The notes below the pieces were generated by a model, which searched no databases, was not told the origin of the DNA, and worked only from the letters and a program-made list of their open reading frames with translations. From assembly GCA_028386065.3 (NCBI GenBank), contig JAKUCV010000198.1:18955-82954 (forward strand): 64,000 bases of DNA, read 5' to 3'. This document shows positions 22,370-33,726 of the stretch, in pieces; the first letter of the stretch is position 1, and every line of letters starts with the position of its first letter. This DNA is from Turnera subulata (lineage: Eukaryota > Streptophyta > Magnoliopsida > Malpighiales > Passifloraceae). A program made the position numbers and the translations under genes.

Positions 22370-22790
22370 TGAGGGAGACAAATTGACATATATTGAACAA
22401 GAAGAGAAGAAAAGGCCAAAAATAAATTGAAGGGAAAGAAGTTGAAGAAATTAATTTTATTTATGGTGAGAAAATTAATTTTATTGGTATTGATAAGTTT
22501 TTGTCAATTGAGAATGTGATGAATGTTTTTGCGAGCAACAAAAAATGGAAGAGTATCTTTGGAAGTAGTTTTGAATGGAAGACTATACAAGATTTCTTTG
22601 GCAAGCAAAATGGGATATGGAACAAGCATTTGAAGCAAAGCATGCAACATGGAAATGAAATGAAGCTGAAGATTTGGTTCGACTCAAAGAAGATATTATT
22701 GTTCGAAACAATATTCAAGTTAGTCACTGCAACAACAATGGCGCTGAAGACACTTGCAACTGACAGAATTGAGTAGTCATGTTTGTACTT
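22370..22790 (+). other. Right remainder of the LINE-interrupted element
   Basis: This continues the ORF from 16484-16945 for about 20 codons and then degenerates. A further frame at 22501-22776 (IENVMNVFASNKKWKSIFG, FEWKTIQDFF) is open but unrecognised. It is treated as decayed retroelement, not as a host gene. Confidence 0.4.
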
Positions 22791-22806
22791 GCAAGCTTAG
22801 TTTAAT

Positions 22807-22897
22807 GTTCCCCTTTGGACTTGTCTGAGAGGGATGGTCGTGCGGTTGCCTGACAGACTCTCCAACCTTTTTAAAATAGCATCAAAAAAAAAAAACT
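22807..22897 (+). mobile_element. Short poly(A)-tailed retroposon with TSD
   Basis: A 91-base segment ends in 'catc' plus about 12 A. It is flanked by aagcttagtttaat (22793-22806) and aagcctaatttaat (22898-22911), 12 of 14 identical. Size and structure fit a 5'-truncated LINE or SINE-like insertion. No tRNA-like A and B boxes were convincingly found. Confidence 0.5.
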
Positions 22898-22969
22898 AAG
22901 CCTAATTTAATTAGTTTTAAAATTCTTTAGATATTGGATTTTAAGAGTCCAAATTGAGTTCGGTTTAGG

Positions 22970-23135
22970 AGTTATGTCTTTGCTCGTTAAGTCACTCTTT
23001 ATAAATAGGTATGTTAGGTTTTATTATTAAGTCTAACAAAATAACAATTATGAGAAACACCGAGAGTGTGACTACCATGAAGGTGCCTAATTTATTGTGT
23101 GTGAAAGTTTCAAAATTAAATGAAAATTTTTTCTG
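22970..23135 (+). repeat. Right arm of inverted repeat (partner 14530-14720)
   Basis: This is the plus-strand counterpart of the left arm, with a TATA-like ctctttataaatagg at about 22996. The two arms bracket about 8.2 kb holding one minus-strand and one plus-strand gag relic and the LINE. They may be LTRs of two elements inserted in opposite directions. Confidence 0.6.
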
Positions 23136-23199
23136 TTTTGAGTTGAATTTTATGAATTCTACAATTATGAAAAACAAGGTTACAGAATCGTAAGATTAT

Positions 23200-24045
23200 T
23201 GCTAATATATTATCAAAGTTGAAACCGGAGAAAACATGGAGGATATCTTTTACAATTTGAAACCAATTAAGTGTGGGCCACAGTGCAAATGGTAATTAGA
23301 GGACTGTCATATGGTCTCCCAACTTCTTTTTAATCCCTGATGCAATATTGGAACATGAAATTAATTTGGAACAATTTGGAACAAGACAGCAAATCATAAC
23401 ACAATCTTCAGCAGATATACGTCTTGTACATAGTTAAGTAGGATGCACAGGACGAAGCCATATGTTTCCAGAGTTAATACGATGGCAACCCATTTACAAA
23501 AGCTTTACTATATAAAAGTACTCCCACCGAGTAATGGGTTACAAAACATGGATCTACATACATCTATCTAGGAAGCACAAACAGGAGAGTAACACATAGT
23601 TAACTGTCTCCACTTCAACACCATCTGTATAAAGCAAAACGAGAGCTTCACAAAGCTACCTGTTCTATTCCTACAAGTTAACACCACCATGACAAAACGA
23701 TCCGCTGCAACCGGTGGAGCTTCACGCCTCCATATGTCCATTGCCAGACCGCAGCATAGCTTCCACAGTTTCTCTGGTTTATACAACCATAGAGCACTCA
23801 TTAAGAGAGTCAAGCGGCTTACTAGTGAATTGTTGAAATTTAAAGCAGTAGTGCACAGACCATAACCAGATTGGACAGTGAAAGCTTTTAAACCAAGGAA
23901 TAACAGCGGGAACTAATAATGGCCCTCTTCTCAGTCAAGATAAATGAATGATGAACCTAAATGCTAGTTCTTGCATGCCATCCAGTAATACTAAATTAAT
24001 GAAGAATCAAATATTCAAAATCAAGGAAAATACACCAACCAACAT
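23200..24045. other. 3' flank of the ankyrin-TPR gene
   Basis: This probably contains the 3' UTR of the minus-strand gene ending at 24046. ORFs here are short and unrecognised. A further terminal exon cannot be excluded, because a possible donor (TTTTAGG|GTAAATG) overlaps the stop codon, but no convincing continuation was found. Confidence 0.4.
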
Positions 24046-27000
24046 TTACCCTAAAACAAGAAGAAGCTCATTGTTCCCAGGATCCAACTGAAGACCAGCA
24101 GTGAAGCACCCTACTGCTTTCGAGAAATCCTGCATTACACATATTATGCTGACTAAAATTAGATAGATATACAAACAAATAAATTCATTACATTTTTTCA
24201 TTTTGATTAACATGAGAACCAAGAAAATTTGAAAGATGAAAAACCACACGAAACAAGTAGGGTACATACCTCGAGCAACTTCCAAGCCACACCTGCCCTA
24301 TAGTAAGCCTTGGGCCAGTTGGGCCTTAGCAAGATACAGGGCAGAGCATCTCGCAAAGCACGATCTCCTTCATTCAACCGAGCCCAACAAAGGCTTCGAT
24401 TGGATAACACAGCTGCATCCAAAGGATCCACGTCCATGGCCTAAAATTTGCATCAGAAAGGAACAGAGACACAGATTAATAGGAAGCTTATAAACGAATT
24501 GACATAAATCATGCACCTATTTTGATTGCTATGCTAAGGAATAACTATGAAGTCGGGTTCTAGAAGAATTTAACTAATGAAGAATGAAATTTCAAGGCAC
24601 CAATCGGGTTTCCACAACAATAGACAACAGATAGATGAGTAAGGAGAAAACCTGCGAGTAATAAAATATTGCTGAAAAATATTCCCGTCTCTTGAACGCT
24701 TCTGCTCCATTCGACTTCGACAACAAAAATTTCTCCATGCGTCCTTGCTCTCTCTGTAAAGTATTTCAACTTAGCTGAGTTCAGAAACGAGACACGATAT
24801 ATAACAGAAAGACCAAACACAACAGAAGTCTGTAAAAACCAACTCAAGGACCATATTACCTTATGCACAGCTTCTTCAGAGAAGATGTAGTTGATTAACC
24901 CTTCTAGTGTCCAGTCTGTAACAGCGGGAATGGGAGTGGTAACTGGGAGTAGAACCATGACGTCCTCATAATGACCAGCTAATACAGCAACTTCTAGTGG
25001 GGTCAGATGACACTGTCCAGATGTATACACATCGTTACAGAACGTACGATATCAAACCTTTTTGTCAACTTAACATGTTCAATGGCATAAGACTAACACA
25101 TACTGACAAACATTCTATAGTTGCCTGCTCCTAAATAAAATTATCTACAGACCACAATGTTTGGTGGAATAAGCACAACTTTCCAACATCAACTTACACA
25201 AGATTAGAGCTATACAATCATACATCACACCATAACAATATAGAACTACTGTGGCCCATCACCAAAATTAAAACTACTTGCTCTTTGATTTATGAGACTG
25301 AGAGATCAAATTTGAAGCGAGTGGGGGAAAAGACGCACGGAATTGGTGACATTAGGATTTGCTCCAGTTTTCAGCAAAAATTTGGTAATTTCTGACCCCC
25401 CAACAGTAGCTGCTGCTTCAATAGGTATTAGTCCATATGAACTGGCGTATGGATCAGCTCCAGCCTGGCGTCAGGTAAACCAGTAACTATCTTAAAAACA
25501 TGTAATAGAATTACACCACATAATGCTCAAGCCCTCCATAAGTTCATATACATGGCACCGACGTGCTGGCTGTGATGAATATATCCTCGTGTGCACTTTA
25601 TCAACAAAGAACGGATGTGAACTTACCAACTGAAAATTGAAGAGATATCATACCTTGAGCAATAGCTTCACAGATTCAAAGGAGTGAGCTCGAATAGCCG
25701 ACACTAGTGGAGAAAACGGGCATCGTTGATTCTTATTTGGCTGATACAGAGCGATAGAATGAATTAAATGGTCAAATATACTCATCACCGAGAAGGGCTC
25801 AACTTTCAGCATAAGGAGAAACCAAGAAGAGTCAACAACAAAAGGAGCAAAAGAAACTAAACTAATCCTATGAATGCTCGAATAATAAAATAGGTAGTTA
25901 ACATAGCAATGATGCAGCCGATTGCCGAGAGTATGATAAAAAAGTTATATATATATTATCAAGATTTCCCAAACATATACCAACTTGACAAAGATCTATA
26001 GCCCAAGGGTGGAAATTCTAATAGACAACAAAGCATTAATTAGGAACATGAAAGTCGCATTATTTCCAGCTTACATCGGCATGGTTTTCCAGCAAGATTA
26101 TAGCTGCTTCTTTGTTCCCACATTTAGCAGCTCGTTGTAGGGGAGTACCAAATCCGAAGTCCGCGTCAATTTCAGCACCCTTTGCAATCAAAAGTTGCAG
26201 AAGTTTCTTGTGTCCTGCAAGAAACCCAACCAAACTATGTGAGAGTGAGTACAAACCGAACCACGCATACTAGTACTTAGTCATAGAAATTAAACAAACA
26301 TGCACAGAGATTCATGAAAAGGGTAGAGAAAGAAATGGATCGATCCGATGTTAAGGAAATATGGAATAGATTGTTGGAAAGAGAGCTAGCTTCGATCTGA
26401 AATATTTAATTACACTTTTGCCACTTGCTCTTCTGTATGTAGCATAGTTTAACGTAGCAAAAGCACGTCCAAACGAGAAGAAGGGTGTAAAAAAAACTGG
26501 AAGTGATCAATAAGTTCCACTAACAAGTACTTAGCCAACCAATCGATCTGCACTTCAGTTGTCCTCGTGATAAGCATGTACATCGTAGCTTGTTAGGCCG
26601 ACTTTGAAAGAGATAGTTAACATGGCACTAAATACAGTGCTCGAATATTCAATGCATAACATCTAGCTAGCAACAAATGACTGGAAGAGAATGAATTTGG
26701 GACAAGGAGTTTCTTGCATGAAACTGAGGAAATTAACCTTGATGTGCAGCAAGATGGAAAGGAGTGGCTCCAATAGCATTAACTGCATTTGGGTTTGCAC
26801 CATACTCAAGCAGGTACACAGCAGTGGGGTGGTGATTTCCAATGATTGCACAAAACAAAGGAGTACGGCCTGCAAAGAGGAGATTGATTACATCGACTAC
26901 TATCAAAAAAGAAAAGATTGATTACATGATTACATATACACATTAATAGACAGTTGTAAAATCTTTCAATTTACAAGAACCCTAGCTAGGGGAGCTAGTC

Positions 27001-27506
27001 AATTCAGTAGAAAACAGGCATGTATATTATGTCAAAATCAGGCACAACTAAAAAAGGAATGATGCAAGCAATTTGTTATACAATATATATATATATAGTA
27101 CCTCTCCCATCCCTGAGATCAACATCGAGTTTGAGTTGTTCGAGAAGATACTTGCAAACATGCGTCTTCCCGGAGGCTGCAGCAGCATGCAAAGGTGTGC
27201 GTCCCTCCGCATCCTTAACCCTTCCCAGTACTGTTCTACCTGCATCTCCCTTGTCATCATGTTGGCTTGCTAAACCTGATGATAAATTAACGTTAGAAAT
27301 GATTTCCCAGATTTCTTGGTTGCTTGTTGTTTAGACAGACACATATATATGTACGTTAATTACCAGAAAGACATATAAACTAAATGTAAAGAAAGAAAGA
27401 AAGAATATGGGTAGGTAAATAGAAAAAGATTATATATATGAATGAAAGAATCACTCTTTAGTCGCTTGAGGTCCCCAACGAAAGCTGCAGTCATGAACAG
27501 ATCCAT
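24046..27506 (-). CDS. Ankyrin-repeat and TPR protein (TPR10-like)
   Basis: Ten exons on the minus strand: 27506-27455, 27269-27102, 26869-26738, 26214-26075, 25740-25654, 25464-25339, 25012-24860, 24753-24652, 24440-24270 and 24129-24046, all GT-AG and in frame, giving 404 residues. About six ankyrin repeats fill residues 35-260 (GRTPLHAAAASG, GATPFHLAAHQG, GTPLQRAAKCGN, HADPN, KAGADPYASSYG, LTPLEVAVLAGH). A TPR block follows at about 295-400 (NGAEAFKRREYFSAIFYYSQAM, AVLSNRSLCWARL, KAYYRAGVAWKLLEDFSKAVGCF). The order resembles the Arabidopsis ankyrin-TPR protein TPR10. TPR modules of this type often bind Hsp70/Hsp90 C-termini, and ankyrin repeats mediate protein binding. Partners here are unknown. 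The C-terminus (NNELLLVLG) looks short for the family. No signal peptide or membrane segment. Confidence 0.88.
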
Positions 27507-27518
27507 GGGATTATCTCT

Positions 27519-27656
27519 GGACAATATCAAATTAAGAGGATTTTAAAAAGAATAAATATGAAAAATAAAGCAGAAAAAGAAAGCCAAGTGTCGCCTATTT
27601 TGTCTATCTATTTCTACTTAATTTTAGCTCTAAAATCCAGGTTTAAGTACACAGAC
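27519..27656 (-). other. Probable 5' UTR intron of the ankyrin-TPR gene
   Basis: On the minus strand a donor TTCAG|GTCTGTG lies at about 27656 and an acceptor TTGTCCAG at about 27519, eleven bases before the ATG. Spliced, the leader would join a purine/pyrimidine-rich UTR to AGATAATCCC-ATG. Confidence 0.4.
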
Positions 27657-27770
27657 CTGAAGGCGAAGAAGGAGAAGAAGAGTAGGGCACTAGAGAGAAG
27701 ATGAAGAGTGAAGTGGTGGAGATGTTGGGTGGGAGACAGAGATAAGAGTGAGGGAAGTGAGGGGTTTCTC

Positions 27771-27780
27771 TCTATATAAA
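27771..27780 (-). promoter_or_regulatory. TATA box of the ankyrin-TPR gene
   Basis: TTTATATAGA on the minus strand, about 265 bases before the ATG. Upstream lie simple repeats (agcc)n at 27780-27799, (ggttt)n at 27838-27865 and (ga)n at 27873-27890, common in plant core promoters and leaders. Confidence 0.45.
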
Positions 27781-28096
27781 GCCAGCCAGCCAGCCAGCCT
27801 AGGAGAGCGCGCCAAAAGGGAACGAGAAAAGCACTGCTTGGTTTGGTTTGGTTTGGTTTTTGGTTTAATGTGAGAGAGAGAGAGAGAGGAGAAGGAGAAG
27901 CTTATGGGATACGCCTCGCAACCATTGCCGCTTGATGTCCTTTCATCTCTGACATCCATCATCACCCCCCCTACGTCTACGTGGCAGCTTGCTTACTGGG
28001 GAGGGGATCCAGCCCTCAAGGCTCTCATCAATGCTTAATTGGGCTGCTGCTTTGCCCCAAATTCTTCTTTTAGAATTGAAATGCCAAAGGACAACC

Positions 28097-28151
28097 GAGT
28101 ATTCCCAATCATCAAAAAAAAAAAAAAAAAAAAAGAGTATTCCCAAGCATC
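28097..28151. mobile_element. Bare poly(A) insertion flanked by a 17-bp TSD
   Basis: gagtattcccaatcatc (28097-28113), then 21 A, then gagtattcccaagcatc (28135-28151). The repeats differ at one base. This is the footprint expected when LINE machinery inserts only the tail of a transcript. Confidence 0.65.
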
Positions 28152-29566
28152 TACATTTATTTAATACCAACATATTTTGTCAATTAAAAACCCCCTCTAG
28201 TGTTTTCTTCCTCGTGTAAAGAAAATAAAATAGAAAGTGGTCAACTTTCTTAATGAGTGCATTTCAGAATTTAATTGTGCAGGACCAAGTTCAAGAACAT
28301 AAAGCATAACAAACTATTTTTGTATTAAGCATTGCACTTGTCCAAGGTCCTTGCATTTGAAGTTGTTGTATTTGAGGTCCCTTGACCGACTTCTTCTGAA
28401 TTTCCATTTCCATCTAAAAAAAGACATGGAATTATTTAATTATACTAGTACATTACTGTTTGTACCAGGCACTCATAGACGGTTCGGTTTCGTTTGTTAT
28501 TATCTGCGTTATGTTTTTTCATTGTGCTGCTATTTTTTCTATTTATTCTGCGTGAACCTTTTCCTGTGGCAGTCTGCTCTTAAAACTGCTATTTCATTAT
28601 ACATATTCTGTAGATGAATAAAATCCATTCTTAACAGAGCATCAAATAAAAACTTAACAGAGAGGAAGCATTAGTTGCAGAATTGCAGTCTTTGCAGACT
28701 TGATTTACTTACCTTGCGTGTAACAACTTGTTGTTTTAATGGCTGATCATTGATTTCATGGAGTTGTACTTGCATCTTAATTTTACAGATAGAGAAAGAT
28801 GCTTGGCTTGATGAAGATGGGCGCAAAGGTTGAGTGGACTTAGATACTTGTTATGATAAGAAAAAAAAGGAGCATGCCAAGACTCCAGTGATTTGTATGA
28901 AACACTGGCATACGGTTAATTATGCCCCGTTTGCCAGCTTGATTAGGATTCTTTATTCGCATGTATTAGTTTCAGTTCCTTCTCATCCCTATTGCAAATT
29001 GAACAGAGCGTTCATTTCATATAATTTGGAGAGTGTTTTGCATTTCTCCATAAAAATGTGGAACTTTCTTTCGTTTACCATTTATTTGTGCCTCTTATCT
29101 CCAACTTGCTTATACCTTTATATTATACAATGGAATAGTGCATTATATTAGGAGTTGAATCAGGGTCAATAGTTGTGGAATGAATATTATTAATTGAGTT
29201 GAATTTTGATAAGAGTCAATATTTGTGGGATGAATAATTGATCCATTTATAAATCCAATTAATATTAAAAATTAAATTTTGTGGGCTCTTACGATTTTAC
29301 GTTACGTTTTTACGTTACGTTTTTTACAGGACCATTTCGAGTTTACGTAAAAACTCATTTTTAACAACCTTGCTCATAGGCCTAAAGGGTTGGGATGTTT
29401 GTTGCAGTCCATGTTTGGTTGTTATGACCAATCCCACTGATCGTTACGGTTCGTGAATGGTTGTTGTGATTAGACTCACCAATTGTTGCGAAGGTCCATG
29501 ATTGGATGGGTGATCTGTGAGACCCTGGAGATCGAGGGTCGCTACCAGTCTATTGATTGTTGTGTC
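28152..29566. other. Gene-free AT-rich stretch
   Basis: Short ORFs at 28351-28617 and 28834-29151 have no recognisable domain and are AT-rich with biased, low-complexity composition. A small tandem (ttacgttacgtttt) lies at 29290-29325. The sequence gives no support for a gene. Confidence 0.5.
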
Positions 29567-29891
29567 GGTCTGTGGGCCATGGAGGTCAATTGACCTTGGT
29601 CTCGCGAGTAACTGGGCAAGGCTGACAGATCGGTCTGTGGGTCATGAAGCTCAGTTGACCTTGGTCTCTCGGGCGAATTGGCAAGGTTGGGAGATCGGTC
29701 TGTGGATCGTGGAGACTAGTTGATCTTGGTCTTATGGGTGACCTGACAAGGTTGGGAGATCGGTCTGTGGGTCGTGGAAATCAGTTGATCTTGGTCTTAT
29801 GGGTGACCTGACAAGGTTGGGAGATCGATCTGTGGGCCGTGGAGATCAGTTGATATCAGTCTCGTGGATGACTTGGAAGGGATTGGCTTTT
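29567..29891 (+). repeat. 65-bp tandem repeat, five copies
   Basis: Unit starts (ggtctgtgg) at 29567, 29632, 29697, 29762 and 29827 are exactly 65 bases apart. Shared core: cagttgaccttggtct and gacaaggttgggagatc. The third and fourth units are nearly identical, suggesting recent expansion. A single related sequence lies just upstream (29470-29560). Confidence 0.9.
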
Positions 29892-30699
29892 TCTTATTTT
29901 GGTGATTTCAAGTTTGAGTTTAACGGATTCTTGGGGAAGGTTTGAATTGAAATCTTGAAGGTTGAAGTCTTAAGGGATTTAGTTTGATCCCCGGGTTCAA
30001 GTTTGAAAGCGATTGTATTTTGAACTTGAACAAGATCCTAAGTTATCTGCTGATTTAAAACATCTATTGATTTGAAACAATGTCTATATAAGGCTACTAA
30101 CTATTCTTGTACCGAGGTCCAAGATAAAAAACAATCAACTTATTATTATTCTTATTCAATTTCTATATTTCCTTTACTACACCTTAGTGTAGATTTATCA
30201 TGTCTTTAGTATAACTTAATTTAGTCTGGTTTACCAGAAAACACCAAAACCCGGTTTGAGGACGCTAGACATCGTCTGCTTGGTCTTTCAGTGATCGGAT
30301 CCGGTAGCCGAGGGTCGCTCGCTTTCAATTTAGCGAACAGTTTTTCAGGCCCAGTGGGCCCACGTTCCACTGTAGAAGTCTTGTCAGCTGAGTATTCGGG
30401 CGCAAGACACCTGCGAGCTGGGTGAGCGCTAGGGCCAGGTTGAAAAACAACATGGGAAGCAGAAAGTGGAGACTCTTGTCAAGGAGATCAAGGATTCGTT
30501 AGTCTGCCAGAGCAAGGTCGAGGACAAGAAGAAGATCGAAGAGGGAGATCCGAATGAAGATAATCCTTTGCCGTTGATGANCCCCCCCACCAAGCTGCTC
30601 CATTTTGGGCATCTCAACGCACAACAGGCGGCTGCGGTATCAGTTCATGTCGCAGAATCTTCTGCTATGCAAAAACAAGTATCCAGGTAGAAAAGGCCC
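29892..30699 (+). other. LTR/leader-like sequence of an unassigned retroelement
   Basis: A TATA box (gtctatataaggct, about 30082) is followed by a run resembling an LTR R/U5 region and then 'ggatccggtagccgagggtcgc'. A short Lys/Glu-rich ORF (30466-30690) has no recognisable domain. The sequence contains one undetermined base at 30581 beside a C-run. Confidence 0.35.
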
Positions 30700-32200
30700 T
30701 GTGAACACCCAAATTTGACCCATGGATATTCTGTTAAATTAGATTTTAAATATGCATGAACTAGGAAATTGATGAGATGATTCAGTCTTGATATTAAGAC
30801 ATATTTGAAATTTATTTTAGTAGAATTAATATATTTTGGTAATTTAAACCTTTATGTGTTTGAACTCTAGGATTAATGAGAAGATTTAATTTTAGGATAA
30901 AAATATACTAAGATCTAAGATACTAAAATATGTTTTATTTCATTGTTTGGGCTCTTTAATTTATTTTTGACCCAATCATATTGAGATGATTTATTTTTGG
31001 GTTAGAAATGAATTTTAAGGGGCCCAAGTTAATGAAATATAGTTTCTCCAGAGTTGTTTAGCCCATTAACACATTTTCTCGCAGGATAATTTTAGCTCTG
31101 ATTTTTGTTGAAAATCCGAAAATCAGAGCTAAATTATCATTTAATTGAAAATTGTGTTTTTGGTATGATTTTGCATAAAATGGGGATGTTAATGTGTATG
31201 AATCAGTTATGGGATGATTGGGAGGAGTAGTATTCAAGTAATGGAGTGATTCTAGGTTGATTAGGGGTTGATTACGCTGTAGGATCAAATCAGAGCTGAA
31301 TTAGGGGGATTGGGGTTCGAAAAAAGGAAAGAACGGGTGACACGCGGGGCGACTGGCGATCCTCTCGCGACGACCGTCGAGTGCCGGCGGACATCCACAC
31401 ATGACCGTCGGCCCTGGATGACCGCCGGCCATGGCGGTCATCAGTGCCCAGAATCTCCAATTTTCTCGATTTTTGTTTCGAAATTCGATCCTACGCGGTT
31501 TTGGACCAGATTTCCGGGCATAATCTTCACCATTAAGCAGGTCCACGCTCCTAGACTTCCCAGAGCACTATAAATAGGACCCCTCACACACATTTTTGGG
31601 GATCAATCTCTCATTACACACACCGCCCATAAGCTCTGTTTGCTTGGAGAAACTCTACTTCTCCAAGCCTAGAAACACTTTTAGGGCAAAAAATCTGGAG
31701 GAATTTTGTGGGAATGCACCTAGAAGAAAGCCAGTAAGAGAAGATCAAGAGGGTGAAGCAATCAAAAGCTATCTGGGGCCAAGAAGGTGGGAAATCCAAA
31801 TAGAAGGACCTGATGCGAGCAGTCTCAGAAAATAATTCATATCGCGAGTTCAAGAAGTCGGATTGCCGTGATCTTGGTCTCTCTGGAAAGCTAAGAGGGA
31901 GAGAAACAACTTTGCTTTTGAGACTAGAAGCTGTATTGGCCGTTTTGCATTATCCAAAATCCAGTAGAAGACGACTATAGATTCTGTCCAACAATCGAGA
32001 TAAGTGCTCTAATCCCTTTTGATTGTAAATCTTATTGATTGCTATTTACTGATGATTGAGCATTGCTAAATGATGCTTTTGTTGATGATGTAAGTATTGT
32101 GATGCCATGACAAGAACTACGTGGGCTTTGAACTCGATCGTCGGGGTATGTATGTGGTCTCTAGTGGTGGAGACTCAAGCCCAAATATTTTTAATTTTCC
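30700..32200 (+). repeat. Partial LTR of the TGTGAAC family (cf. 12712)
   Basis: It begins TGTGAACACCCAAATTTG and contains a TATA box (gcactataaataggac, about 31566), 'ggagaaactctacttctccaa' and 'gtggtctctagtggtggagactcaagcc', all shared in order with the LTR at 12712-14349. It ends near 32200 by junction with a minus-strand copia gag, so its 3' end is missing. Confidence 0.65.
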
Positions 32201-32236
32201 TTTTTGTTCCAATTCTTCTCCTCCTGCCCTTCTCTT

Positions 32237-32839
32237 TTATTTCGAGCCATGCACAATGAGGTTACCCATAAGTTCATTGTAGGTGAGGGTGTTCAGATCT
32301 TTAGCTTCCTCTATTGCTGTCACCTTAGGCTCCCATTCAGTTGGAAGAGATCTGAGAATCTTGGTCACCTTTTCTTTTGTTGTGACCACCTTTCCAAGAC
32401 AAGCAAGGTTATTACACAGAATTGTGAACCTTGTGTCTAGCTCTCGAATGGACTCATCTGGCCTCATTTGAAACAGCTCAAAGTCCCTCATGAGCTTGTT
32501 CATCTTGGATTCTTTTGCTTGGTTTGTGCCTTCATGAGCTACATAAAGAAGGCTCCAAATTTCATGTACGGTGTTGCAAGAGCGCACTCTCTAAAACTCG
32601 GCTTGACTAATGCCACAAAGGATAGCATTCTTTGCTTGTGCATCTAGCCTTGCCTTCTTCATTTCTTCTTTGTTCCAAAATTGCATATCTTTGGCTAGTC
32701 TTGTGTATGGATTATTCACAACGTGCCACATCTCCAAGTTCTTTCGCTCAAGGAAAGTCTTCATGTGGAATTTCCAATGGTCGAAGTTCAAAGCAATGAG
32801 GAATGGTGCATTGTTGATGTTGTTTCCCTCAAATGCCAT
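32237..32839 (-). pseudogene. Copia gag polypeptide (UBN2), one in-frame stop
   Basis: From the ATG at 32839: LNFDHWKFHMKTFLERKN, MWHVVNNP, LDAQAKNAILCGIS, then one TAG (32588-32590), then IWSLLYVAHEGT, LMRDFELFQMRPDESI, FTILCNNLACLGK, KILRSLPTEWEPKVTAIEEA. This is a nearly complete copia gag capsid region, lacking zinc knuckle and all of pol. Upstream (32880-32895) lies a primer-binding-site-like TTGGTAGCGAAGC next to the LTR at 32896. Confidence 0.85.
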
Positions 32840-32895
32840 GATCTTTTTCTCCTGGAGGTTAATCCAACAACAGAGATCCTTGCTTCGCTACCAAT

Positions 32896-33726
32896 TGTAG
32901 GCCCAATTTGGCTAAGAGGGAGGTGAATTAGCTCTTTTTTGCCTAATCACTGATTTGGCACTGTCGATGCCAATTCCTTCTTTGACTTGGATTTACAGAT
33001 TAAGAACACTAACAACCACACTAATGCACACTTAAGTGAGGAGGGTTAGAGTGATTGACACAGCGATTTAGGTGGTTCGCCACTAAGGACTACATCTACT
33101 ACTCAAGGAGTCCACCTTGAGATTTCTAACCTTCACTATACCTTGGCTTTTACGGGTTCAACCATAGGTTTTTACAAGCTTTTTCCTAGGCTAAGCTCAA
33201 ACCTATCACTCACCACAAACCTTCCCGGCTTGTTGAATTCCACCTTAGCAAACTAATCCTAAGTTCCCACTAAGGTGTGTTTGATCTTACAGCAAGAAAT
33301 CTTCAATGACAAAGTCAAGAAGATGTACAATTAAGCTCAGTACTCTAGCCTTTAAGATATCACTCAATTTAGGCGCTTTTGGAGAACTGCAAGTATAACT
33401 CAAGTAGTATGATGTCAAGACTTCAAAATAGCAGCTCTAACTTGAGTTATTCAGTCTTCCTTTAATTTATTGAGGCTAGGGGAAGTGAGAGCCTCATCAT
33501 CTAACAGCTAGCTGTCACTCTCTGCTACCTCGAGATTTTGCATCATTGGCGCCAAAACGTTCATCGCTGTAATTCCCAGAAAGTGGTTTGCACATGCTGA
33601 CCCGACACCTAGTCGATTCTCCTAGGTTGGACTGAATTGAAATGATCCATTGAGAGAGCTTTCCAGTCCTTTAAACAAATACCTGCAGAGTAGAAAGAAG
33701 CAAGCTTGCAGGTTTTATGCACATAG
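32896..33726 (-). repeat. 5' LTR part of the minus-strand copia element
   Basis: On the minus strand the sequence ends ...TTGGGCCTACA directly before the primer-binding-site-like ATTGGTAGCGAAGC and gag. It contains 'aggtggttcgcc' blocks typical of long copia LTRs. The LTR is interrupted at 33727 by the large gypsy-type element, and related material resumes at 46680. Confidence 0.55.

Noticed and set aside
23568..23813. 81-residue minus-strand ORF downstream of the ankyrin-TPR gene
   Set aside because: Considered as a final exon, but no acceptor gives a sensible continuation of the TPR region.
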